A stretch of 41,244 nt of DNA from Cystobacterineae bacterium (GTDB lineage: Bacteria; Myxococcota; Myxococcia; Myxococcales; Myxococcaceae). Under the pieces are notes generated by a model. It ran no database searches. It had not been told where the DNA came from and saw nothing but the letters and a program-made list of their open reading frames with translations. Location of the stretch: the NCBI GenBank assembly GCA_009781495.1, contig WQYA01000012.1, positions 1 through 41,244 on the forward strand, read 5' to 3'. The first letter of the stretch is position 1, and each line of letters opens with the position of its first letter. The translations under genes were made by a program, and so were the position numbers. Shown here piece after piece: positions 1 to 7,334 of this stretch.

Positions 1-150
1 AAAAAAAACCCACCACCTCCCAACCCCCCCCCCCCCCCCAACTCTTTTTTTTAAAACCCCCACCCCGTTTTTAAAAAATTTTTTTTTTTTTTCCGGGGGG
101 GAAAGGGGGAAAGGGGGGGGGGGGGGGGGGGGGGTGGGGGGGGTATGGGG
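1..150. other. low-complexity contig edge
   Basis: Runs of A, C, T and especially G (a near-continuous G tract around 94-136) replace normal sequence. The reading frame of the gene that enters this stretch turns into a proline/lysine run here. This looks like sequencing or assembly noise at a contig end rather than biology; long poly-G is a typical artefact of two-colour sequencing chemistry. Confidence 0.7.
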
Positions 151-382
151 GGAGGGGGCTGTTGATTTCGCGGAGCCCGTCGAGGATGTTTTGGCCTACG
201 GACTGGTGAGCGAAGAAGATGCGTTTGTCATTCAAACTTTGTTTCTCCTCTTGAGAGAAGGGGGTGGGGGCAGGGGAGAGGGGTTTGGGGGCGTCGCAGG
301 CCCCCCAAGTTGCGGCCAAAGGCAAGAGCAAGCAGAGGCAGAGGGCAGGGGAGTGGGGGGTATTATAGGCGAGGGGCCGCAT
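71..382 (-). CDS. partial SGNH-like secreted protein, cut by contig edge
   Basis: The reading frame starts 10 bases downstream of the stop of the next gene on the same strand, so the two form a tandem pair. About 75 N-terminal residues look real: a hydrophobic leader ending near WGAC, a proline-rich linker, then IFFAHQSVGQNILDGL. That block matches IFFGHNSVGDNMLEGL in the neighbouring gene, so this is a paralogue of it. After residue ~75 the protein degenerates into a proline run coded by the low-complexity contig edge, so the remaining domain is missing from this window. The leader could be a lipoprotein signal or an ordinary signal peptide. The paralogy is seen directly; the enzymatic class is inferred from the neighbour. 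Confidence 0.55.
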   Translation of the reverse strand: MRPLAYNTPHSPALCLCLLLPLAATWGACDAPKPLSPAPTPFSQEEKQSLNDKRIFFAHQSVGQNILDGLREINSPLPPYPPHPPPPPPPFPPFPPGKKKKIF

Positions 383-391
383 AGGGGAGGT

Positions 392-1141
392 TCAGTTTTT
401 AGGGGGAGAGGGGGGAGCAGGAGGAGGGGCCCATTCTGCGAGGAAGGGGATAAAGGCCTGGCTAACGCGCTGCTGTCCGAGCAGGTTAAGGTGGCCGTCG
501 TCGTCCGAATAAGCTTTGACGAGGGCGGGGGCGCCTTGGGGTGTACGTTCTATGCTGTTGTTGGGGCGAGTGGACTCAAGCTTGGCCAAGTCAAAGACTT
601 TAGCGCCATAGGTTTCGCGTAGAAGTTGATTAAACTGCTCACGTTTTTTATTTCCGTGTACATCCCAACTGCCCTTGAGGGGAACGGTCACATGCAGCCA
701 CTGTACTTTAGGATAAGCGGCGGCGAGGCGCTGCATGGAGGCCCTATAGGTTTTGAAGAGTGCGGGCACATCCGTCTGGGCATTGAAGTCCATATAGCAG
801 AATTTGTTAAAGGCGAGGTTGGCGACTTTGGCGAGGCCGGCATTCATCCACTGCTCGAATACGGCTATTTTTTGGGAGGGGTTAGCGTTGTTATCGGTGG
901 AGAAGTGGGCAAGGCCCGGTTGTACGAGGGAGGAAGCGTCCTTGCTGCGGACAATGCGGAGGGTAGGCAGGGCGCGTTGCAGGCCTTCGAGCATATTATC
1001 GCCGACGGAGTTATGGCCGAAGAAAATGCGTATAGGGGGGAGGGGTTGGGTCTCCGCAGGGGTAGCCGTTAGGGGTGGTGTGGGGTTAGCGGCGAGGCAC
1101 AGCCCAGCCCAAGCCCAGCAGAGGAAGAAAAAAGCTCTCAT
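392..1141 (-). CDS. secreted SGNH/GDSL hydrolase-like protein
   Basis: A 249-residue protein with a signal peptide (residues 1-18, cleavage near CLAANP). The N-terminal block at 42-49 (GHNSVGDN) sits where SGNH hydrolases carry their nucleophile block, and DGHLN at 215-219 fits the C-terminal D-x-H block. The spacing between the two blocks and total length suit a single-domain SGNH esterase or lipase fold. The first block is not the classical GDSL text, so catalysis is inferred. GGAGA six bases before the ATG supports the start. The C-terminus ends in a short proline-rich tail. A paralogue begins 10 bases downstream, suggesting local duplication. The substrate cannot be told; export points to a periplasmic or outer-surface role. 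Confidence 0.6.
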   Translation of the reverse strand: MRAFFFLCWAWAGLCLAANPTPPLTATPAETQPLPPIRIFFGHNSVGDNMLEGLQRALPTLRIVRSKDASSLVQPGLAHFSTDNNANPSQKIAVFEQWMNAGLAKVANLAFNKFCYMDFNAQTDVPALFKTYRASMQRLAAAYPKVQWLHVTVPLKGSWDVHGNKKREQFNQLLRETYGAKVFDLAKLESTRPNNSIERTPQGAPALVKAYSDDDGHLNLLGQQRVSQAFIPFLAEWAPPPAPPSPPKN

Positions 1142-1229
1142 CGTCGTCTCCGGTTATAAACCCAATGCTTCTATAATTGAAATGGCCCCCCTGGGGAGTT
1201 AGCCCAGGTGGCCTCTCAAAACAAGCAAA

Positions 1230-1290
1230 ACCCTCCCTCCCGTCCCATGGGACAAGGAGGCGTTTGGAAGCACTCCCTTCAACTGGAAAC
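1230..1290. repeat. dispersed ~60-bp repeat, copy 1, 3' of DJ-1 gene
   Basis: This stretch matches 34408-34470 in the same orientation over about 60 bases with scattered mismatches. It contains a perfect 12-base palindrome, GTCCCATGGGAC, at 1242-1253. It lies immediately after the stop codon of the minus-strand DJ-1 gene, and the other copy lies just after the stop of a minus-strand lipoprotein gene. In the minus orientation both copies are followed by T-rich sequence. Confidence 0.55.
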
Positions 1291-1294
1291 CTTT

Positions 1295-1846
1295 CTAGCT
1301 TTCAGGACAGAGGATTTGCCGTGCGACTTCTTTGCGTTTTTCGGGGCCGAACAAAGCTTCGGTGAGGTGAAGGGCGAAGGCAACAGCGGTGGCCGGGCCG
1401 CGTGAAGTAATGAATTGTCCGTCGCGGACGACGGGTTGAAGCTCCTGTTGGACAGCGGGGAAGGCATCCAGGCACGTGGGGTAGCAGGCGGCCTTTTTAC
1501 CGTCCAGGAGGCCTGCTTTGGCCAGGACGCCGGGGGCGGCGCAGATGGCCGTTAGCAGTTGGTTGTCGTGGGCCATTTGTTGGGCCTTGGCGGCGATGCG
1601 TGTGTCTTCGCCGAGGCGTCGGCTTCCCTCGGTGCCTCCGGGGAGCACCAGCATGTCGAAGGTCTCATTCAGCACTTTGTCGAGTGTCGTATCCCCTTGG
1701 AGGACGAGTCCATGCGCACCTCCTACGGGCCCCTCCTCAAGTTGGGCGAGCACGACAGCAGCTCCGGCTCTGCGGAGAATGTCGACGATGGTGACGACTT
1801 CCATTTCTTCACAACCTTTGGCCAAAGGCACAAGCACGCGCGGCAT
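1295..1846 (-). CDS. DJ-1/PfpI family protein
   Basis: A 183-residue single-domain protein with the hallmarks of the DJ-1/ThiJ/PfpI superfamily. The N-terminus RVLVPLAKGCEEME carries the conserved acidic residue, DMLVLPGG leads into the flavodoxin-like core, and AICAAPGVLAKAGLL holds the reactive cysteine (about residue 102) in the nucleophile elbow. Length matches DJ-1/YajL proteins (180-190 residues). Such proteins are linked to oxidative or carbonyl-stress protection, with glyoxalase, deglycase or chaperone activities proposed; which applies here cannot be told. An ATG six codons upstream is possible, but GGGAGA five bases before the chosen ATG and the family's usual M-x-R-VLVPLA start favour this one. 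No signal peptide, so cytoplasmic. Confidence 0.88.
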   Translation of the reverse strand: MPRVLVPLAKGCEEMEVVTIVDILRRAGAAVVLAQLEEGPVGGAHGLVLQGDTTLDKVLNETFDMLVLPGGTEGSRRLGEDTRIAAKAQQMAHDNQLLTAICAAPGVLAKAGLLDGKKAACYPTCLDAFPAVQQELQPVVRDGQFITSRGPATAVAFALHLTEALFGPEKRKEVARQILCPES

Positions 1847-1970
1847 TCGTTTCTCCCAGGGCATGGGTCTCTCAAAGAGACGAGTTGGTTTTTCAAAGAG
1901 AAAATATCAACAGTCTATAACTTTTCAAGAAGGGGCGAGCATACCAGAAGAGAGGGCTAGGCATATCGAA

Positions 1971-3347
1971 TTAGAAGAGGGGGATAGCTTTATCATAATC
2001 TATCAACCCATAAGCAGCCTCCAAGGGGGTGCCCAGAAGGCCCAGGACGCGCCGCAATTCGCGGTGCACGTGCCGGGGTTTAATCACCATGCCGCCTGAA
2101 TTTACAGACAAACGCTCTGTAGGGTTAGCGGGGTTGACATAGGCGGGATAGAGATCGCTCTCCGTAGCGCCGACGACGCGGCCTCCTCGGATTTTGCCTT
2201 CGGGGCCGAAAACCATGAGGCTGGTGGCATTCCAATGATCTTTGCCATTGTCGGTATTATAGAAGGGCGATCGTGCGAATTCGCTTCCGACGACGACATA
2301 GAGTCGATTTGAAAGTCCCATCTCCTCGGCCTGAGTGAGGATACGTTCAATGAGTATGAAGAGATGGCCCAGGCGGAGCTGTTGACCGCTGTCGTTGGCG
2401 TTGTGCGTATCAAAACCAAAACCTGCGAATGAAATGGATGCCGACACCGCTATTCCCAAAGAAAAGCCATAGAGAGCCAAGTCGGCTTGTTGGAGTGCCG
2501 TGTTGATGCCGGTGGTGTTGGACGCGCCTGTTTTCAGCCTGTCGATGGTGATGGCAGTCGAGGCCAGCTTATCCGCCAGAGGCTCCAAACCGCTTTGAGC
2601 CAGCAAGGCTTTGTCATAGCGCCCCAGGGCTCCTTTGCTTTCGGGCAAGATCAGTTGTTGGTTGAGCTGTGCAATGCGCTGTGCATTGGCTTCCCGGATG
2701 CGTTGACTGGTTTCCGGGGTGAAGAGGTTGGGGGCGGATGTTGGGCTACTTGGAGCGGTTCCATGGAAATACCCTTCATAGGCGATGCTGCGCACGTTGG
2801 CGAGTGTGGCTTGGGTGGGAGGCACAAGGCCCAGCGTTCTCGTATAGCCGCCGCCGGCGAGATAGGCACAAGGCAAGTCCATGCTTTGGCTGGCTTGGGC
2901 TGCGAGGAGGGCGCTGATGGAGGGATATTCTGAAGCGATGTGGCCGCTCCAAACGATCTGTTCGCCGACCGGATGGGCATTGGTTTCGGTGTCCAGGCCA
3001 TTGACGAGGAGCAGGCGTCTTCCATACTTTGTGAGAAACTCCTCTGGGCTGTGAAGCTCAACGGGGCCTGCTGCGGAGCTTTGTGTAAAGGTGACAGGGG
3101 CATAGCTGAAGGGGGTTAAGGTTGCGGGTTGCTCATAGGCTTTATTGGCGATGGCATCGGCGCCTCTTCTGTCAACATAGGGGCCTTTAGGATCAAAGAA
3201 CATGGTGGTATCCCACCCACCGGAGGCGTTAATGCAGATGAGGACGGGGCCTTGGTAGCGAGGGCTTTGGGCGAAAGCCTTTTGGCCCATCCAGGGGAGA
3301 AGAACGGCGAAGCTGCCAGCTGCTTTCAAGAAAGTTCGTCTGTCCAT
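1971..3347 (-). CDS. Tat-exported DUF1501 family protein (copy A)
   Basis: A 458-residue protein beginning MDRRTFLKAAGSFAVLLPW, a textbook twin-arginine signal ending near AFA, so it is exported folded. Downstream text is characteristic of DUF1501 (sulfatase/alkaline-phosphatase-like fold): ICINASGGWDTTMFF near the start, a GSEFARSPF segment, then NGKDHWNATSLMVFGP and IRGGRVVGAT. An alternative ATG 15 bases upstream overlaps the stop of the preceding dihaem gene as ATGA, but GAGGAAA six bases before the chosen ATG and the position of the Tat motif favour this start. Translation is probably coupled to the upstream gene. In other bacteria DUF1501 proteins pair with large c-type cytochrome proteins, as here; the shared function is not known. 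Paralogue at 5959-7323. Confidence 0.85.
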   Translation of the reverse strand: MDRRTFLKAAGSFAVLLPWMGQKAFAQSPRYQGPVLICINASGGWDTTMFFDPKGPYVDRRGADAIANKAYEQPATLTPFSYAPVTFTQSSAAGPVELHSPEEFLTKYGRRLLLVNGLDTETNAHPVGEQIVWSGHIASEYPSISALLAAQASQSMDLPCAYLAGGGYTRTLGLVPPTQATLANVRSIAYEGYFHGTAPSSPTSAPNLFTPETSQRIREANAQRIAQLNQQLILPESKGALGRYDKALLAQSGLEPLADKLASTAITIDRLKTGASNTTGINTALQQADLALYGFSLGIAVSASISFAGFGFDTHNANDSGQQLRLGHLFILIERILTQAEEMGLSNRLYVVVGSEFARSPFYNTDNGKDHWNATSLMVFGPEGKIRGGRVVGATESDLYPAYVNPANPTERLSVNSGGMVIKPRHVHRELRRVLGLLGTPLEAAYGLIDYDKAIPLF

Positions 3348-3358
3348 GGTGTGTTTCC

Positions 3359-5758
3359 TCATTCGTGAATAAAGCGAAAATCCATCAGCATATAGGTGAG
3401 CACGGCTTCCCAGGCATAGAGGGTGAAAAAACCGTCTGTTGTTATTTGATCATCCACTGGCAATACGGCAAAATCGGTACCGGCTTCGTTGGCCTTGTTC
3501 AACGCCCACACGCCTCTGCAACTCGTATACTTAATCCCTGTTAGATTGTCTTTTTGGCGCTCTCTCCAGACATCCACGAAGAGTGCATAGCTGATGTCGA
3601 CTTCGGGGGAGTTGGGGGAGACGGTTTCTCCGAGGAGGCGTTCATGGAGATAGGCCAAGTTTTCGCGGATGGTGTTTTCTCCTTCCCTATCGACTTCGAG
3701 AGGGCCACTGGGAGAGTTTTGGCGAAGGGGTTGCGTATCGCGTTGGACTTTGGTCAACACGGTGCGCTCCTGGGGCAGCTTGGTGAACTCCCAGGCGGGG
3801 ATGCGGCAGCCCATCTCTTGGGCCATGGCTCTGACGACGGTGCTCATCATCGTGTTCATTTCAGTCAGGCGAATGGGACTTTCCGTTGGATGGAGCCCGC
3901 CATAGAGGGTGTTATAATTCTCCGTTAGAAAGTCATAATCCTTGGGTATGGCGACGCGGAACCTTCCCCAGTGGGCGCCGAGCGTTGCGCGTATTTTTCG
4001 TGCGAGCATGTCCGGCGTCAGCAGGCGTCCTTCGCCAAGGCCCATGGCCAAGTCTGCGGGGAGGTTAGGATCTTGAGCTGCGCGGAAATAGGGGCTTAGC
4101 AAAATATCCTGGATGGCTACTTTTATATTCATGCCCTCTTGAGCCATATGAGAGGCCACTTGGTGCAAGAAAGCGTTTTGGCTTTCCCAGGCAGACAGGT
4201 GCAGATCATAATTGGGGTTTTTGGTATCCCTGGGGTAGTCCAAAGGTTTTCTGCCCGTAACGCCCTCGAAGACGCGCAAAACCATGGCATAGGGGAAGCG
4301 GACGTCTGCAGCGATGCGCTGTGCCATCCACGGCATGGCTTTGGTGGGGTCCTTCACGGGGAATTCAAAGACTTCGCCTTGGAATCCGGCCAGAAAATCC
4401 TGATTGTTCCAGGTGGAGAGGTGGGGTTGATAGCTGGCGTATGCCCCCTGGGAGAAGCCCGTAAAGGTAGCGGCCAGGGGGTCCATATAATAGTGGCAAG
4501 CGGCGCAAGCGGGGTTGTTGACGGTGGGCTTGTCTTTGGAGTCCAGTTGGCTGCTGTTGACGGGGCGGAGGGCAAAGGTGAGGATGCTGGTTGCGAGGAA
4601 ATTTTTGGAGAGAAACTCGGCCCGGCCGCGGGAGCGGTTGGTGGAGGTTGTGGTCCACCGGGACAAGAAAGCGGGGGAGGACAAAACGCCTGCTTTGGGA
4701 ACGAGGGCTTCGGTTGTCATGCCTCGGCGTTGTCGCAATTCGGTGGCGGGTTTCCAGTCGTTGATGGGGGCGTCGACGAGGGGTCGGGGTCCAAGGCCAT
4801 AGAGGTAGGCCGTATAGGGGTTCACAACCGTATAGTTAGCCGTAAGGATTTCGGTGAAGGGGCGGTTATGCCGAGCGATATAGGCGATGAGGGCCAGAGG
4901 CTCTTCCCAGAGGGAGATATACAGTTCCCGAGCTTGGGTAGTGGAGCCGAACTCTTCGTAATTTGGATAGTCTGTAACGAGAGAAGAGACTGTTTGGAAA
5001 TAAAATTTGCTAAACCCCGCCTGTGCTCTTTTGGAGAGGATGAAAGCGTCGTTAAAAATTTCTTTAAGGCGCTCATAGAAGGCCTCCTCTTCCAACAGAG
5101 CCTCCAAGGACTCGTCCAGCTTTTCTGGAAACTGTGCGAGGCGGGAGTTTTCTGCAGCGGTGGGGACGCGCCCGGCGAGGTTGATGGCGGCTTTTCGGAA
5201 CGTTGCTTTGGCATCCAAGGTGAGCACAGCGTCAAGCCGGGGGTCCGTTGTTGGGGCGATCTGCTCGCAGGAGGAGGGGAGGATGGGTTGGGCAGAAGCC
5301 TCTTGGCTGGCAAGTTGGGTGATGAAGTTTTGCAGTTGTATATACTCTGGACTGCCCTCTGCATAAATGTTGCCTCCGCCATGTGGAATTTTCCCTGAAA
5401 CCTTGGCCAGCAAATAGGAGGTGCCCTCCACCTGCTCTTGGGCGATGGAGGCGATGGTGTTGAGGTTGGCTTGAGCGGCATTGGGATAGGTTTCAGGCAG
5501 CAGGACAAAGCGTGCTTTTGCATCCAAGGATGCGAGTCCCGAGGTGTTGTGGCAGCCTTGGCAAGTTTTGACGAACAAAGGCCCCCAAACCTCCTGGTGG
5601 AATTGTTGCCGCTGCGTTTGGCAGAAAGCGTCAAGCAAGATCTCTTCAGAGTCGGAGGAGGCATTGTTGACGCCTCCGTGGCAGCCCGTCAAAACATAGA
5701 GTAGGCTGAGCGCCATACCAAGGCGGCAAAGTAGGTGTTTAGAAAGTTGTAGATTCAT
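3359..5758 (-). CDS. large dihaem c-type lipoprotein (DUF1592/DUF1588-like), copy A
   Basis: A 799-residue protein with a lipoprotein signal (lipobox LTGC, lipidated Cys26). Two CxxCH haem-c motifs are visible: CQGCH at 66-70, in an N-terminal cytochrome-like segment, and CAACH at 418-422, followed by YYMDPLAATFTGF. The central part (PKAGVLSSPAFLSRW, RGRAEFLSKNFL) resembles the DUF1592/DUF1588 architecture of myxobacteria and planctomycetes, where such proteins are encoded beside DUF1501 or DUF1552 partners. A start 12 codons upstream is possible; the chosen ATG gives a proper lipoprotein signal and matches copy B. Its stop overlaps the alternative ATG of the next gene by four bases, so the pair is an operon. 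Predicted to be a membrane-anchored, periplasmic or outer-membrane redox protein; substrate unknown. Confidence 0.8.
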   Translation of the reverse strand: MNLQLSKHLLCRLGMALSLLYVLTGCHGGVNNASSDSEEILLDAFCQTQRQQFHQEVWGPLFVKTCQGCHNTSGLASLDAKARFVLLPETYPNAAQANLNTIASIAQEQVEGTSYLLAKVSGKIPHGGGNIYAEGSPEYIQLQNFITQLASQEASAQPILPSSCEQIAPTTDPRLDAVLTLDAKATFRKAAINLAGRVPTAAENSRLAQFPEKLDESLEALLEEEAFYERLKEIFNDAFILSKRAQAGFSKFYFQTVSSLVTDYPNYEEFGSTTQARELYISLWEEPLALIAYIARHNRPFTEILTANYTVVNPYTAYLYGLGPRPLVDAPINDWKPATELRQRRGMTTEALVPKAGVLSSPAFLSRWTTTSTNRSRGRAEFLSKNFLATSILTFALRPVNSSQLDSKDKPTVNNPACAACHYYMDPLAATFTGFSQGAYASYQPHLSTWNNQDFLAGFQGEVFEFPVKDPTKAMPWMAQRIAADVRFPYAMVLRVFEGVTGRKPLDYPRDTKNPNYDLHLSAWESQNAFLHQVASHMAQEGMNIKVAIQDILLSPYFRAAQDPNLPADLAMGLGEGRLLTPDMLARKIRATLGAHWGRFRVAIPKDYDFLTENYNTLYGGLHPTESPIRLTEMNTMMSTVVRAMAQEMGCRIPAWEFTKLPQERTVLTKVQRDTQPLRQNSPSGPLEVDREGENTIRENLAYLHERLLGETVSPNSPEVDISYALFVDVWRERQKDNLTGIKYTSCRGVWALNKANEAGTDFAVLPVDDQITTDGFFTLYAWEAVLTYMLMDFRFIHE

Positions 5759-5958
5759 GGCGCGGCCCCTATGAATGTTTACCTGCCCCCACACTCCACC
5801 AATGGTGTATCCCTATTGTATTTCCCCACACTAAACCATATGACTGTGTGTATGGAATAGGAACCGTTTGTGAGTGTTATGTGCAGCTAACACTGGGTTA
5901 AGTTGCTGCAAAGAGTATTTTTTTACCCATGGGGGGGGGATGGATTTCAATAGGCGGC

Positions 5959-7323
5959 TTAGAAGAGGGGAATAGGTTTATCGTTATCTATCAACCCATA
6001 GGTGGCGTCCCAAGGGGTTCCCGAAAGGCCCAGGACGCGCCGCAATTCGCGGTGTACGTGCCAGGGTTTGAGCACAATGCCGTTGGATGGATCAGCGCGT
6101 TGCGAGGGATCGCTGCGACTGACATAGTCGGGATAGAGGTTGTCCTTGGTAGCGCCGACGACGCGGCCGCCTTGAATTTGGGGGCCGAAGGCCATGAGGC
6201 TGGTGACATTCCAATGATCTTTGCCATTTTGGGCGTTGTAGAAGGGTGTTCGAGCAAATTCGCTTCCGACGACGACATAGAGTTGGTCCGAGAGCCCCAT
6301 GACTTCAGCTTGATTGAGGATATGCTCAATGAGCACGAAGAGAAGGCCCAGGCGCAGCTGTTGATTGGTGTCGTTGGTGCTGTGCGTATCAAACCCTCCG
6401 AATGAAATGGAAGCGGACACTGTGGTGCCCACGGAAAAGCCGCAGAGGGCCAAATTGGCTTGCTGGAGCACAGTGTTGATGCTGCCGGTATTCGCCGCGC
6501 CCGGTCTTAACCTGGCAATGGTGGTGTTCAACGAGGACAGTTGGGCGGCGAGAGGCGCCAAACCGTTTTGGGTCAACACGGCTTCGTTATAGCGTTTCAG
6601 GGCTTTTTTGCTTGCAGGCATGCTCAGTTGTTGGTTGAGCTGTGCAATGCGTCGTTCATTGGCTTCCCGAATGCGTTGGCTGGTTTTCGGGGAGAAGAGG
6701 TTGGGCTCAGGTGTTGAGGCGCTGGGAGTTGCTCCTCGAAAATACCCTTCATAGGCGATGCTGCTGATGTTTGAGGTGTTCGCTTGGCTGAGAGGCACAA
6801 GGCCCAGCGTCCTCGTATAGCCGCCGTTGTTGACGAGATAGGCGCAAGGCAAGTCCAGGCTTTGACTGGCCTTGGCTGCAAGCAGGGCGCCGATGGAGGG
6901 ATATGCTGAAGCGATATGGCCGCTCCACACAATTTGTTCGCCCACCTGATGGGCATTGGTTTGAGCGTCCACGCCGTTGATGACGAGCAGGCGATTCCCG
7001 TGCCTTGTGAGGAACGTCTGTGGGCTGTGAAGCGTGACGAGGCCGGTTGTCGTGCTTTGCTCGAAGGGAACAGGGGCATAGCTGAAGCGGCCCAAAGTTT
7101 CGGGTTGCGTATAGGATCTATTGACGATCGTAGAGACGCCATTGTTGTTGATATAGGCGCTTTTGGGATCAAAGAACATGGTGGTATCCCAACCGCCGCC
7201 GGCGTTAATACAAAGGAGGAAGGGGCCCTGATAGCGGGGGCTTTGGGCGAAAGCCTTTTGCCCTACCCAGGGGAGGAGAACAGCAAAGCTACCGACTGCC
7301 TTCAAGAAAGTTCGTCTGTCCAT
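5959..7323 (-). CDS. Tat-exported DUF1501 family protein (copy B)
   Basis: A 454-residue paralogue of the protein at 1971-3347, colinear throughout. It starts MDRRTFLKAVGSFAVLLPW (Tat signal ending near AFA) and carries ICINAGGGWDTTMFF, GSEFARTPFYN, NGKDHWNVTSLMAFGP and GGRVVGAT. The ATG at 7338 overlaps the upstream stop as ATGA, but GAGGAGA seven bases before 7323 is an excellent ribosome-binding site and puts the start directly before the Tat motif. It differs from copy A by short indels in the linker between the Tat signal and the core and near the C-terminus. Expected to be exported and to work with the dihaem lipoprotein encoded just upstream. Confidence 0.85.
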   Translation of the reverse strand: MDRRTFLKAVGSFAVLLPWVGQKAFAQSPRYQGPFLLCINAGGGWDTTMFFDPKSAYINNNGVSTIVNRSYTQPETLGRFSYAPVPFEQSTTTGLVTLHSPQTFLTRHGNRLLVINGVDAQTNAHQVGEQIVWSGHIASAYPSIGALLAAKASQSLDLPCAYLVNNGGYTRTLGLVPLSQANTSNISSIAYEGYFRGATPSASTPEPNLFSPKTSQRIREANERRIAQLNQQLSMPASKKALKRYNEAVLTQNGLAPLAAQLSSLNTTIARLRPGAANTGSINTVLQQANLALCGFSVGTTVSASISFGGFDTHSTNDTNQQLRLGLLFVLIEHILNQAEVMGLSDQLYVVVGSEFARTPFYNAQNGKDHWNVTSLMAFGPQIQGGRVVGATKDNLYPDYVSRSDPSQRADPSNGIVLKPWHVHRELRRVLGLSGTPWDATYGLIDNDKPIPLF

Positions 7324-7334
7324 GGCGTGTCTCC

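Noticed and set aside
134-622. Plus-strand frame over the left end
   Set aside because: Antisense to the SGNH-like genes and Gly-rich because of G tracts.
4139-5398. Long open frame (419 codons) on the plus strand opposite the dihaem gene
   Set aside because: It is antisense to a gene with two haem motifs and a conserved paralogue; its translation is Gly/Val-rich without domains and the matching frame in the second copy is broken into pieces.
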